From NCBI RefSeq assembly GCF_000419765.1, contig NZ_ATTQ01000007.1:124001-188000 (forward strand): a stretch of DNA of 64,000 nt, written 5' to 3'. Below are positions 1 through 8,158 of this stretch, in pieces. How positions within the stretch are numbered: the first letter of the stretch is position 1; the number at the start of each line of letters is the position of its first letter. The stretch comes from Rhizobium mongolense USDA 1844. Lineage in GTDB: Bacteria; Pseudomonadota; Alphaproteobacteria; Rhizobiales; Rhizobiaceae. The position numbers and the translations under genes were made by a program. The notes beneath the pieces are model-generated. The model was not told where the DNA came from. It saw only the letters and a list, made by a program, of their open reading frames with translations, and ran no database searches.

Positions 1-51
1 GAGGAAATCGCGCTGATCGTGGGCGGCGTCAAGTGCTGCTCTGACAATTGA
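1..51 (+). CDS. possible 3' end of an upstream gene (partial)
   Basis: Frame 1 is open from the window edge and ends in TGA at 49-51 after 16 codons. The next gene starts two bases later, at 53, a spacing typical of translational coupling. The fragment is too short to assign to any family and may be chance reading. Confidence 0.3.
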   Translation, partial: EEIALIVGGVKCCSDN

Positions 52-52
52 G

Positions 53-661
53 ATGGATTGGCGATCTGCAGTTCAAGAAGGCATCTATCCGGTCGCCTTC
101 GCTGCAAAAATGACTGAGATGACGAACGCCCGTGTGGCGTCGTGGTTTCGTGCGCGCTCTCAGTCCACTCTCGCTCCGGCGATCATCACCCCATATGAGC
201 CTGTAAAAGGCCAGCTCATTATGCCGTTCCTGGCTCTAGTGGAAAGCCGCTTCGTCGCTCGGTTTCGCAAGCATGGTCTTTCCCTTCAGACTATCCGCAA
301 GGTAGCGAAGAAGCTTCGACAGAAGCATGATCTTTTGCACCCCTTCGCTACCCAGTCGCGATTCAGAACGGATGGTCGGCGAATCATGATGGAAATAGCT
401 GACGACGAGGAACGACGTCTGCTGGATATCATGACGGATGAATGGGCGTTTCCGAGTGTCATCGAGCCATCATTGTTCGACAGTGTCGTTTATGTCGATG
501 ACATAGCGGTTCGGATGCATCCCTTCCCCGAATTCTCCCACGTCATCATCGATCCGAAATACGCATTGGGTAGGCCGATTATTGATGAGGGATTCATTCC
601 GACAAGAACGCTAGCGTCAGCGTACTTGGCCGAAGGTGATCTTGAGGCTGTTGCGGATTAG
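53..661 (+). CDS. DUF433-type antitoxin, truncated by an amber codon
   Basis: A 202-residue protein that resembles antitoxins with an N-terminal MerR/HTH-like part and a C-terminal DUF433 domain; residues about 165-202 (IDPKYALGRPII, then IPTRTLASAYLAEGDLEAVAD) fit DUF433. Translation stops at TAG 659-661 exactly where family members usually read ADW/ADY. The same frame stays open for 20 more codons (FNTTPDLVSQAIGFEQ and onward) to TGA 722-724, which overlaps the GTG of the toxin gene. So the intact gene was most likely 53-724 (223 aa), and one TGG-to-TAG change would explain the break. It pairs with the PIN-like toxin downstream. Family assignment is from recognised motifs, not a search. The truncated antitoxin may be weak or inactive. 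Confidence 0.65.
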   Translation: MDWRSAVQEGIYPVAFAAKMTEMTNARVASWFRARSQSTLAPAIITPYEPVKGQLIMPFLALVESRFVARFRKHGLSLQTIRKVAKKLRQKHDLLHPFATQSRFRTDGRRIMMEIADDEERRLLDIMTDEWAFPSVIEPSLFDSVVYVDDIAVRMHPFPEFSHVIIDPKYALGRPIIDEGFIPTRTLASAYLAEGDLEAVAD

Positions 662-720
662 TTTAACACGACGCCTGATCTCGTTTCTCAAGCAATCGGT
701 TTCGAGCAACGGATCTCTGC

Positions 721-1146
721 GTGAAAATCAAGTTCGATGAGAACATTTCACCGCATATCGTCCAAGCCATACGGTGCCTGGAAACCGACAAAAGCATTGC
801 CATAGAATCGGTTCTCGAAGACTACGGGGCAGGCACCAGCGATCCAGATTGGATGTTTCGCTTCAAGGACGAAGGTGGTTCCGGCATGATTTCCGGAGAC
901 CATCGGATTCTTCAAGACCCGGTTAATTTGGTCGCCTATACAGAGTCGGGCCTGGTCTCAATTTGGCCAGACAGCGCTTGGCAGCCGCTGAAGCGTTTCG
1001 GGCAGGCTGCTTTGCTGGCTCGTTGGTGGCCATGTATCAAGGAGCGCATTGCAAGCTCGACCAAAGGCCAAAGGTGGCGCCTTCCAACTTTGTGGACAGC
1101 TGAGGTGAATAAGTTCAAAGAACTCCGTGATCCACGAGTTGGCTAG
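721..1146 (+). CDS. PIN-like toxin of a DUF433-linked toxin-antitoxin pair
   Basis: A 141-residue protein starting with GTG. It has acidic motifs of the PIN-like (DUF5615/VapC45-like) ribonuclease fold: FDENIS at 5-10, SDPDW at about 40-44 and ISGDHRI at about 57-63. These toxins usually cleave RNA and are neutralised by the neighbouring antitoxin. The GTG overlaps the TGA that would end a read-through antitoxin, so the two genes were built as a coupled operon. It sits inside the integrated element, where such modules are common. The toxin frame is intact, so it may be low in expression, or the truncated antitoxin may still work. Activity is inferred. Confidence 0.6.
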   Translation: MKIKFDENISPHIVQAIRCLETDKSIAIESVLEDYGAGTSDPDWMFRFKDEGGSGMISGDHRILQDPVNLVAYTESGLVSIWPDSAWQPLKRFGQAALLARWWPCIKERIASSTKGQRWRLPTLWTAEVNKFKELRDPRVG

Positions 1147-1426
1147 AGAAATCCATCCCCGGCATGATCTTTGAACCGATCGGCGCGGCGAACATAAGTT
1201 TCCACCGTCCTCGGGTCTTGATGCCGGGTGACTTCCCATGATGCGGGGAGGTGCCCGATTCTCTGTAGCGATGTGACAAAGCCTGGCGCGCAGAGCCGTT
1301 CGACTTCGAGTCCGGCCGCGGCGGCTTATCCACAGAGCGTCAAAACAGGCCGGCGACCGATTGGCGTTTTGTATGGGATCCATTAGGCTCGTCTGAATTT
1401 TCGTGGAAGTGGTGATGGAAAGGCAG
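1147..1426. other. intergenic stretch, nothing recognised
   Basis: The overlapping open frames here on both strands have no recognisable protein character. No hairpin terminator or repeat was seen. It separates the plus-strand toxin-antitoxin pair from the minus-strand hypothetical genes. Confidence 0.4.
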
Positions 1427-1612
1427 TCAGTGAATGCGTTTCGGTGCATCCTCGATTTGCTCAAGGATTTGGATAAGGCCCAAGACAGCCCTTTTTTCGA
1501 GACCCACAAGTATAAGACCCGACCTTTCAGCCGGTTGGCCGGTACGTCGATCGATGATCGTCCAAGTCTTGTCTGTTTGCTTAAGCGCTTCGAAGCGGGG
1601 TTCGGCTGTCAT
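1427..1612 (-). CDS. small hypothetical protein of the integrated element
   Basis: A 61-residue protein, read from ATG at 1612 (MTAEPRFEAL...). That start has a GGAAAGAG ribosome-binding site about 7 bases upstream; the frame extends five codons further to a TTG with no such site. The sequence is balanced, with charged and hydrophobic residues and a C-terminal amphipathic helix (LGLIQILEQIEDAPKRIH). I do not recognise a family. It lies on the same strand as the HTH genes and integrase. It could be an accessory small protein of the element. Confidence 0.45.
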   Translation of the reverse strand: MTAEPRFEALKQTDKTWTIIDRRTGQPAERSGLILVGLEKRAVLGLIQILEQIEDAPKRIH

Positions 1613-1802
1613 GTTCGCTCTTTCCAATTTCGCGTTTGGCCGAAGACGGAGAACATTGGACCGCCCAGAGCAGGATCACATAGGCTACGGCTCCCTGTAA
1701 AGCCTCAGCAGTTCGGCCGCTATTCCCTCGTTCACGAGGCGCGGGCAACAGGTCCGCTCATTCACCCGCCCAGCCTGGCCCGCGCACTGGCCAGTGTTGA
1801 TT

Positions 1803-2249
1803 TCAAAGCGACGGGTATTTATCGTAGTAGCTGCTCAAGCTCTTCCACGCCTTCATTCCATTTTTGGTCAACCACACCTCGTCAACCACGTTCGGCTTAT
1901 CGGTCTCGTAGCTCACGGCGATGTAGCCACGGTGCTCCAGCTTCTTTTGGGTTGATGGCCCGAAGTTCTTCAGCGTGCGCCAACAAGTTCGAACCTCGGC
2001 TCCAAGCGTGGCCAAATGTTGCATAGTCTGGTGCTCTCTCCAGTCGAAAGGTGGGTCAACGGGCTCCCGGGGCCTGTCTGAGATCCGATGGATAGGATTT
2101 AGATGCGCTTCGGAATTTTCTTGGTGATTGGGGCAGATACGGACGGTGACGTCGCCGTCCACGTATTCTACCACGACGCCAAACTCCTTGGCGACTTTCG
2201 CCATTCGAAGCATATCGGCGGTTTTGAGCGGGAGCTTTATTATCGGCAT
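1803..2249 (-). CDS. hypothetical protein of the integrated element
   Basis: A 148-residue soluble protein with no signal or membrane segment. The N-terminus (MPIIKLPLKTADMLRMAKVAKEFG) looks helical, and the C-terminal half (residues about 85-148) has a helix-rich pattern ending in WLTKNGMKAWKSLSSYYDKYPSL that could be a winged-helix-like fold. I do not recognise the family. It is the distal member of a minus-strand run (2274, 2644, 2978) that leads back to the integrase, so it is probably element cargo or an accessory regulator. Confidence 0.5.
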   Translation of the reverse strand: MPIIKLPLKTADMLRMAKVAKEFGVVVEYVDGDVTVRICPNHQENSEAHLNPIHRISDRPREPVDPPFDWREHQTMQHLATLGAEVRTCWRTLKNFGPSTQKKLEHRGYIAVSYETDKPNVVDEVWLTKNGMKAWKSLSSYYDKYPSL

Positions 2250-2273
2250 TCTGCACCAATCATCTAATGTCTC

Positions 2274-2630
2274 TCAGCCCTTCCGTTTGCCTTTCGACGT
2301 CAACATGGCGCGCAATTCGCGCTCCTTCTTGGCGTCTTCCTCGCGATCCACCTCCGCCCAAAAATCATCATCATCCGCCCAGACGTCTAGCAGCTTGCGC
2401 TCGAACAATGTCTGTTCCCGCTTGCGGAGGATTACTGCCCAACCGAAACTGCCCGTGTGCTGCACGAAATACCGCCCTTCGACGGAATAAAATTCCGCTT
2501 CTCCGCGCAGAGTTTCGCAAATCACATCCCCTATTTGCGGGCAACTGCCGAAATGACTCAGGGGCAGGACTGAGTCGGACTGAAGTTCACCATCATCGCC
2601 CACGATATAGAACCGGATTTCGATAGACAT
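2274..2630 (-). CDS. hypothetical protein of the integrated element
   Basis: A 118-residue protein. The first 80 residues look beta-rich (MSIEIRFYIVGDDGE, then FYSVEGRYFVQHTGSFGWAVILR), and the tail is highly charged and helical (DDDDFWAEVDREEDAKKERELRAML). No catalytic motif, signal or membrane span is visible. It lies 13 bp from the HTH gene upstream, which suggests one transcript. I do not recognise the family; no function is proposed. Confidence 0.5.
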   Translation of the reverse strand: MSIEIRFYIVGDDGELQSDSVLPLSHFGSCPQIGDVICETLRGEAEFYSVEGRYFVQHTGSFGWAVILRKREQTLFERKLLDVWADDDDFWAEVDREEDAKKERELRAMLTSKGKRKG

Positions 2631-2643
2631 CGAAGGTCTCGCT

Positions 2644-2988
2644 TTATGATTTGCCCGGGCGATAAACTCGGGCTCTCTGCCTTGCTGCCCTCAGATCAGC
2701 AAGACGTTTCTCAATGTCGATAATTTCATAAGTGGCTGACGCAGCCGACTTGATCTGCTGTTTCAAGACCAACGGCATCGCCGTCGTGCGCCGCCTTGCG
2801 ATGAACTCGTGAATGTCTTTTGGAAGGTATCGGCGAGTAGGACGCTTGTTTCCGAGCCCAATGTTCACAAAGGGCATTTCGCCTGCAACGGTAAGGTGGG
2901 TCAGCTGCTTGACGGAAATGGCAAGTATTTTTGCGGCCGCGGCGGGAGTGAGTAAAAGGGATGGGTCGTTTGGTCCATCACCCTTCAC
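2644..2988 (-). CDS. small helix-turn-helix DNA-binding protein, excisionase/AlpA-like
   Basis: A 114-residue protein whose N-terminal 65 residues fit a MerR/excisionase-type HTH: LLTPAAAAKILAISVKQLTHL (11-31), then a wing-like stretch MPFVNIGLGNKRPTRRYLPKDIHEFI (39-64). The C-terminal half is a charged helix. Such proteins act in integrative elements as recombination directionality factors or local repressors. Its start overlaps the end of the 2978-3265 gene by 11 bp, so translation is probably coupled. Its placement next to the integrase supports a role in element excision or control; that role is inferred. Confidence 0.55.
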   Translation of the reverse strand: MKGDGPNDPSLLLTPAAAAKILAISVKQLTHLTVAGEMPFVNIGLGNKRPTRRYLPKDIHEFIARRRTTAMPLVLKQQIKSAASATYEIIDIEKRLADLRAARQRARVYRPGKS

Positions 2989-3265
2989 CTCTTCGCCGCT
3001 GCAATTTCAGGCGGAGTGCCTCCTGCGCGCTCATCCCCCGTTGATTTGAAGGGGTCTGTTGTGCGGTTTTTTGAGTGCAGCTCTCGATCATCCTTCTTAT
3101 CGCATTCCTGGTCACAAAGTCCTTGTTTGCGATCCGGACTATTTCAAGATTGCCTTTACGCGCCTCGGTGCGGAGCGCCGATTTCGTAAGGCGACCATTG
3201 AAGAAGAGCTGCGCGGCGTCTCGAAGGGGAACGGGTTCATCGTCGCCAACAACATCATCGCTCAT
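2978..3265 (-). CDS. small HTH-like protein next to the integrase
   Basis: A 95-residue basic protein. Residues 11-65 (VPLRDAAQLFFNGRLTKSAL, then NKDFVTRNAIRRMIESC) resemble a degenerate excisionase-type HTH that ends in the helix-anchoring T-x-N-A-I pattern. The C-terminus is basic (LKLQRRRGEG). It is encoded 17 bp downstream of the integrase stop on the same strand and overlaps the next HTH gene by 11 bp. A part in excision control is likely from position; the family call is tentative. Confidence 0.5.
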   Translation of the reverse strand: MSDDVVGDDEPVPLRDAAQLFFNGRLTKSALRTEARKGNLEIVRIANKDFVTRNAIRRMIESCTQKTAQQTPSNQRGMSAQEALRLKLQRRRGEG

Positions 3266-3282
3266 TAGGTAATCCTCGCGGC

Positions 3283-4563
3283 TTACTTCCTTAAGGCTGT
3301 TATCGAGGTCACGTAATCTGCCCAGGCCGTCAGAGCGGCGCGCTTTTCGCTCGCATAATCGTATCGATTATACACCGCTGCAACCCCTTTGATTGAACCG
3401 GATGTGTGGTTGAGAACCGCTTCCAACACGTGGATGGCGACACTCAGTCGCGCCATCCCGCTCGCAGCCGTCCGGCGCAGATCATGGAATGTCCACGGTT
3501 CCCACGGCGTAAGCCGATCGGGATCTTCGCCTCTTTTCATCGCCTCGTCTTTGACGATCGACAGAATCTCCTTATCCAGACTTTTCTTGGCGTTGCCGTA
3601 GCCGGAAACGTGCGTCCTGCCAGTCGTAGTGAAAAGGAAAATCGGATCTTGGTCTTCTTTCGGCTTCACCTTTGGAAGCTTCTCGATTTCGGCCAAGGCC
3701 AGAGAGCTGAGGGGAACGAAATGTTCCTTTCGGTTCTTCGATCGCTCGGGCGGGATCACCCATAGCTGGTTGTTGCCGCCAAGCTCCAGTTCCTTCCACT
3801 CGAAGCCCGCTACCTCGCTTCGGCGCTGGCCGGTGAGAAGCAGTAGCCGTATCATCGGCCCGAAGGGATAGCCCATTTTACCTGCGGCAAGCCAAACAAT
3901 GCGGATCTCGTCGTCCGAGAGAATGCGGTCTCGCGTCTTTTCCTCTCCTGGCGGATCGATCTTCTTTTCCATTGGAGACGTGTCGATGATGTCCCGATCG
4001 ACTGCCCAAGAGAAAAACTTGCGGAGCAGGGCGAGGAGCCGATTTGCGACGATTGGCGCACGCTCGGCTGTATCGTCGATGAGCTTGACCACGTCGAAGC
4101 GGGTTATGCTGCGCATAGTGCGCTTTCCCCACTTTGGACGGACATCTTTGTCAAAGAGCCGCGTCCGCTCCTTGAGTGTCGTCGAGCGATTCTTGACGGT
4201 GACGTGGCGCTTCAGGAAATAGTCGATCGCATCATTGACGCTATCGACCTTGCGGGCTTTGCGAAACGACTTCTCTTCGGCCGGGTTCTTTCCTTCAGAG
4301 ACTCCGCGCATTAGCCGGCTGGCTTCCTCGCGCGCCGTCTTGAGCGAATAAGCGGGGTAGGAGCCGATCGTATGTTTCTTCGGCCTGCCGTCGAAACGGT
4401 AGCGTACGGCCCAGCTCATGACAGGCGGTAGTTCTTTGCCATCGCGCTCACGCTTCGGCTGCACGATCAAGTAGAGACCCGGCATGCCGCCGTCTGGGAT
4501 TTCACGGCGAAGCGTATCTGGTCGAGTAGCGTCAACTGATTTGGCCGTGAGTGTTTTCGCCAT
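3283..4563 (-). CDS. tyrosine site-specific integrase, DUF4102 type
   Basis: A 426-residue phage/genomic-island integrase. It has an N-terminal DUF4102 arm-binding region (about 1-95, with PDGGMPGLYLIV and WAVRYRFDGR), a core-binding SAM-like region (about 105-195) and a catalytic domain (about 210-410). The catalytic set is visible: Arg in TGQRRSE (247/248), His-x-x-Arg in HDLRRT (360 and 363), His in NHTSG (386) and the probable nucleophile Tyr398 in VYNR. All key residues are present, so it should be active. The gene starts about 160 bp from a partial tRNA-Arg, the kind of target this family uses. It would insert and excise the element that fills the left end of the window. Confidence 0.9.
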   Translation of the reverse strand: MAKTLTAKSVDATRPDTLRREIPDGGMPGLYLIVQPKRERDGKELPPVMSWAVRYRFDGRPKKHTIGSYPAYSLKTAREEASRLMRGVSEGKNPAEEKSFRKARKVDSVNDAIDYFLKRHVTVKNRSTTLKERTRLFDKDVRPKWGKRTMRSITRFDVVKLIDDTAERAPIVANRLLALLRKFFSWAVDRDIIDTSPMEKKIDPPGEEKTRDRILSDDEIRIVWLAAGKMGYPFGPMIRLLLLTGQRRSEVAGFEWKELELGGNNQLWVIPPERSKNRKEHFVPLSSLALAEIEKLPKVKPKEDQDPIFLFTTTGRTHVSGYGNAKKSLDKEILSIVKDEAMKRGEDPDRLTPWEPWTFHDLRRTAASGMARLSVAIHVLEAVLNHTSGSIKGVAAVYNRYDYASEKRAALTAWADYVTSITALRK

Positions 4564-4726
4564 GGGGTATTTTTCTCAGGGTAACGTCGGGGTAACAGAA
4601 ATGGCCTGTTAAGTGATGATTCGAAATGTTATTAACACCACCAACCATTAGGGCCGCAAGCCCTGAGAACAAAGGAATCTGGGGATATCTATTGTGAGGC
4701 GATGTTAGCCGCTGTTGCCATGCGGT

Positions 4727-4777
4727 ACCTGCCTTCTAAGCAGGTGGTCGCAGGTTCGAATCCTGCAGGGGTCGCCA
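4727..4777 (+). other. attachment-site scar: 3' part of tRNA-Arg(TCT)
   Basis: These 51 bases form a perfect anticodon arm (CCTGC stem 4728-4732, loop CTTCTAA with anticodon TCT at 4735-4737, pairing 4740-4744), a perfect T arm (GCAGG/CCTGC around TTCGAAT, 4750-4766), the 3' acceptor strand AGGGGTC and an encoded CCA at 4775-4777. The bases upstream (4700-4726) cannot pair with the acceptor strand, so the 5' part is missing. This is the repeat left when an integrase recombines at the anticodon end of a tRNA gene. With the integrase on the 5' side, the element lies to the left and the chromosome resumes at 4778. Confidence 0.8.
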
Positions 4778-4786
4778 ATCTTTTCA

Positions 4787-4938
4787 GTGTGTCCGACCCG
4801 GAGACATCGGTAACAAAACGTACCTAACACATGGGTGACAACCTCGTGCTGAACGGGTTGTCGATGGTTTGCAAGGTCCTCTGCTCCAGGTCGATATATC
4901 CCAGATCATAATGCATGAAGCTGACGAGCCAAGCCGGG
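4787..4938 (-). mobile_element. IS481-family 3' end remnant
   Basis: On the minus strand, 4938 to about 4825 reads WLVSFMHYDLGYIDLEQ, then RTLQTIDNPFSTRLSPMC and a stop at 4822-4824, which fits the C-terminus of IS481-type transposases. Just past the stop is a sequence (about 4787-4812, GTGTCCGACCCGGAGACATC on the plus strand) that looks like the terminal inverted repeat of such elements. Similarity stops upstream of the Trp, so only the last 36 codons or so remain. It abuts the tRNA scar by about 10 bp. Recognised from memory of the family; not searched. Confidence 0.6.
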
Positions 4939-4997
4939 TTCCTGGCGCTCCTGCAGTAGCCGAACGAGAGGAACGCGGCATGAGGGAGCGCTTGGAC

Positions 4998-5489
4998 TCA
5001 CTTCATCGTCGGCGGAAACTCTTTTGGAGGCGGGGTTGGATTCGGAACTTCTTCCGGCGGCAAATCCGGAATCGGCTCTTCGACGGGCGGATCGGGAACA
5101 TCGGGCGGCCGATCAGGAACAGGCCCAGGCTTGGGGCTTGGCGTCGGCTCAGGCGGAATGATCGTCAGGGAGGGCTCCCTTCTATGACCCCAAACCATTC
5201 CAGTATTGGTTTGTTCCTGCGACCCACAGTGAACGACAGTGATCACCGGAATGCCAGCTTCCTCGGCCGCTCGGATGAGTGCAGATCTCGCCTCTGCCGG
5301 CGACGTCGTCCCGTGCAACGCCTCCAAACACGTCTTAACGGCCACGAGGTATTCCTCGCCATCGTCTAGGGGCCACGATGCGAACAGGGCTTCTGCAGCG
5401 TCTCCCACCGACTTCACCAACCTGTATTTTTCAGAGCCATTCATCACCAACATCAGCGGCGCGAACGGTCCGAATTTGTGCCAGTTCAT
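4998..5489 (-). CDS. DUF982 protein with a proline-rich C-terminal tail
   Basis: A 163-residue protein. ATG at 5489 is preferred because AGGAG lies about 10 bases upstream; the frame also has a GTG at 5516 without a clear site. Residues about 1-95 match DUF982, a family expanded in rhizobia (SVGDAAEALFASWPLDDGEEYLVAVKTCLEAL and AEARSALIRAAEEAGI patterns). Residues about 110-163 are almost only Pro, Glu, Asp and Val with repeated PxPxP and PPEE units, probably an extended linker or tail. No signal peptide or membrane span. DUF982 function is unknown. The tail is unusual for the family as I know it. Confidence 0.55.
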   Translation of the reverse strand: MNWHKFGPFAPLMLVMNGSEKYRLVKSVGDAAEALFASWPLDDGEEYLVAVKTCLEALHGTTSPAEARSALIRAAEEAGIPVITVVHCGSQEQTNTGMVWGHRREPSLTIIPPEPTPSPKPGPVPDRPPDVPDPPVEEPIPDLPPEEVPNPTPPPKEFPPTMK

Positions 5490-5816
5490 TACACTTGAAC
5501 TCCTAGCGGCAAACACATTGGTAACTGTGCAAGAGTCGTGCCGTTCGGGGTGGCAGCATGAACATCTACCGTGACGGGCAGGTTCTTAGCAGTGTTAGAG
5601 CGCAAGATGGACACGTCACCTGAAGTAGAAAAACGATCTCTTAATTCCAGGTTGGCAGAGGTCTCGTAGGCTTGCCCGCGGAACCGAGCTCAACAGGAGG
5701 CTTGAAGTTTCCAGACGACTGTTGACATTCACCGGACGGCCTACAGACTTGGTCTCAGGTATTCGAAAGAGCCATTACTCACGTAGCGGGTGATGCAAGG
5801 CCGGCCGCACCATGTT
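5490..5816. other. intergenic stretch without a supported gene
   Basis: Only short open frames are present (for example a 21-codon frame starting near 5558). No terminator, repeat or recognisable protein fragment was found. It lies in the decayed accessory region. Confidence 0.35.
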
Positions 5817-6971
5817 TTAAATTAGATCATTCGAAAGCGGGTGGGTGGTGGGCTGCGTGGCAGACACCCAGTGTACCCACACAGAGACGCCGCGATCCTT
5901 CAGTGTATCGAAGATACGCCTGGCCTGCGTGCCGGCCGTCATGACCTCGTCTAGAACTCTCTCTTCTTTCAGCGCCGGCAAGTCGAGCAGAGCTTCGATG
6001 TGGTCTATCCCGGTACTGAGCCTCAGGTATTCCAGTCTCTGGCATGACAGAAGGGCGCGCACGTCGACGCTTTCGATCATCGAGATCGCAGAAAAGCTTT
6101 TGAGATTCCTGCAAAGCTCGATCCCTGACAGGTCCTTCACGTCGAAGACATCGTCCTCGCCGTCCCAGAAATACCAGACAAACGGATAGGCGGTTCCTCC
6201 GCCGTCGAACTCGATCTCCTCCACGGCAGCGAGAAGCTCGTTATCGCTCCAGATAGTCCTGTGCCGCGGGAAAGATTTCGTAGCCTTCGTCCTCGAGATC
6301 GAAGGCTCGGCCCAGGACGTGGGTCGCGAGCTGCGCTGGAGTGCCGAGATCGATCTGCTTCGCATCGAGAAGCGAAGACAGCACGACGAGTTTGAGATTT
6401 GGGTCCGCAAAGGGCGCTCCGGCCATGCCCACGGCCGCCGGATAGGATGGTTCCGTCGGTTCGGGATATTCCCCCGCAGGGTTGGAGAAGCCGATTTCGT
6501 TGACGGTCTCGAGGGTGAGGCGGACACGCTGAGTGTAGCTCTCGGGAAACTGTCGCACGCCCATGCGCACGCCTCGCATCAATGGAGCGTCGTCTCCGAT
6601 TTCGAGAGACGGCATGGCGGCGCGCACCTGCTCGATCGTCATTTCCATGGTGATCTCGCCGACCGGGTGCCGGAAGCGATGGTCGTAATCGAGGATGCCG
6701 ATCAGCCCGTTCCGATCGATCCATACGACGAAGCCGTGGCTGTTTTCGAGCAGGTCGATCTTGCCGCCTTTATGTGGAGCAGGTGGTCTCCAGGCGGGAC
6801 CCATTGCTGCCTCGACCTTCGCCATTGGCATTCCGGGCCTTAGCCTGCGAGCGCCGCGACATCCACATTCTCATTCAACCCCGCCATCACCCGCCCTCCA
6901 TGAATGCCCGCAAGCGCGATCGCGGCCACGCCGATCATCAATTCTCGCTTCCGCATCAAAATGTCAGCCAT
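5817..6971 (-). pseudogene. DUF6892-type secreted protein gene broken by two frameshifts
   Basis: Three consecutive minus-strand frames form one protein of about 380 residues. Piece 1 (6971-6840, 43 codons) begins MADILMRKRELMIGVAAIAL, a signal-peptide-like start. Piece 2 (6842 down to 6241) reads LRPGMPMAKVEAAMG and on to PAAQDYLER. Piece 3 (about 6251-5817) carries ELLAAVEEIEFDGGG, YFWDGEDDVFDVKDL and a leucine-rich tail. The motifs of pieces 2 and 3 are adjacent in the DUF6892 family as I recall it. One deleted base near 6842 and a one-base insertion (or two-base deletion) near 6242-6250 explain the breaks. Piece 2 alone (6241-6831, 196 aa) could still be translated. Function unknown. Confidence 0.6.
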
Positions 6972-7286
6972 CCTCGGTGTCCCCGGCTATGTTAATGCCG
7001 CCGTGCGACAAATATGTCCCCGTTGACGGACTTTGCATGCAGGGGAAAAACGGACCCTCCTGAACTCGCTTCTCTGAGCTCGACGCGTTCACAGCCAGAT
7101 GTTGCGAGATCATCGAACGCTAAAGTTACCGTCGCGCTTGCCACATAGGACCGCAAAAGTATGCAGCGGTTTTCCGATCCGATCCGGCGAACACAGGCTT
7201 TAGAAGTTGGGAGGGACTGCTTCCGGCCCAAAACCGCCATCGCTACACGGCATGTCGTATTTGGGTGGATTGCAGTCGTTGGTTGG
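6972..7286. other. intergenic stretch, nothing supported
   Basis: An 82-codon minus-strand open frame (6992-7240) has no plausible composition or ribosome-binding site. No repeat or hairpin terminator was found. Confidence 0.35.
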
Positions 7287-7949
7287 TCAAACCTGAGCTA
7301 GCAATATCTCGGTCAGAGCCTCGGGCTTCAGCCGTGCTACATTGTGCCCGCAATCGAAGGCAAAGGTCGACCACTCCGGCTCGCCGTTTAAGCGTTGATA
7401 AAGGTCAAGGAACGGACTTCCTTCCCATCCAAATGCGCCGATGAAGCTCTTGCGTGGCACTTCACGCCAACGTCCGCTGAGATTGATTGATTGGAGAAAC
7501 GTCCCAATCGGATGCGGTCGGCATCGCGGGTCAAGATTGGGAGGCGGAGTGCAAGTTAGTCCGTCAGCCTTCGCGCCCGCGACGAAGACATCTCGAAAGC
7601 GAGGCGTCGTCAGGGACCAGACGGAGTCACCGGAATCAGGCACATAGGCGTCTACATAGACCAACGCCCGGATTTGCGATGGCGCAGCATCAGCTGCGCC
7701 GCTCACGACCATCCCGCCGTAGGATTGTCCAACAATGACCAGGTCGTCGCCATGCGACTTCACAGCGCGAACGACCTCATCGATGTGATCTTCAAGATTG
7801 GCCGTTGGGGCGGGAGCATCGCCGAGCCCCGAAAGAGTGATCGGTAAGGCTTTGTGCCCGTGCGCAGTAAGTATGTCTGCCACCTTTTGGTAGACCCAAC
7901 CGCCCTGCCAGCCTCCGGGTATAAGGATAAAGGTGGCCATATTATTCAT
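7287..7949 (-). CDS. alpha/beta hydrolase
   Basis: A 220-residue soluble hydrolase. The oxyanion-side motif FILIPGGWQGGWVY is at residues 6-19, the nucleophile elbow GQSYGG (Ser about 75) in the middle, and the catalytic His in CGHNVARLKPEAL near the C-terminus (about 202). The acid is probably Asp in VYVDAY. The length fits small esterases of the salicylate-binding-protein-like/AB hydrolase 6 group. It stands alone between decayed sequences but has an intact frame. Substrate is unknown. Confidence 0.75.
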   Translation of the reverse strand: MNNMATFILIPGGWQGGWVYQKVADILTAHGHKALPITLSGLGDAPAPTANLEDHIDEVVRAVKSHGDDLVIVGQSYGGMVVSGAADAAPSQIRALVYVDAYVPDSGDSVWSLTTPRFRDVFVAGAKADGLTCTPPPNLDPRCRPHPIGTFLQSINLSGRWREVPRKSFIGAFGWEGSPFLDLYQRLNGEPEWSTFAFDCGHNVARLKPEALTEILLAQV

Positions 7950-8158
7950 CCCTGACTTTGACGCCTACGGAGCTTCGACACCTCTTCCGCCGAAATTAAG
8001 ACCACTGTGCCGGCTGACTGTGCTGAGTGTCCGTAAAGGCCGAAAGCGGTTAATGACCTTTCTCGCAGAAGTCCCCGATAAAAACGACACTTGTTTTCCT
8101 GACTGTTGCGACATCGCAGAATAGGAAATTCTGCAACGGTCGCAATGGCCGGTATTGA

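Noticed and set aside
4700..4777. A functional tRNA-Arg
   Set aside because: The acceptor 5' strand does not pair with the 3' strand and the D arm is out of register; only the 3' part is tRNA.
5558..5623. A 21-codon frame (MNIYRDGQVLSSVRAQDGHV...)
   Set aside because: Too short, no ribosome-binding site evidence, no partner.
6992..7240. A small minus-strand frame of 82 codons
   Set aside because: No ribosome-binding site, biased composition and no family resemblance.
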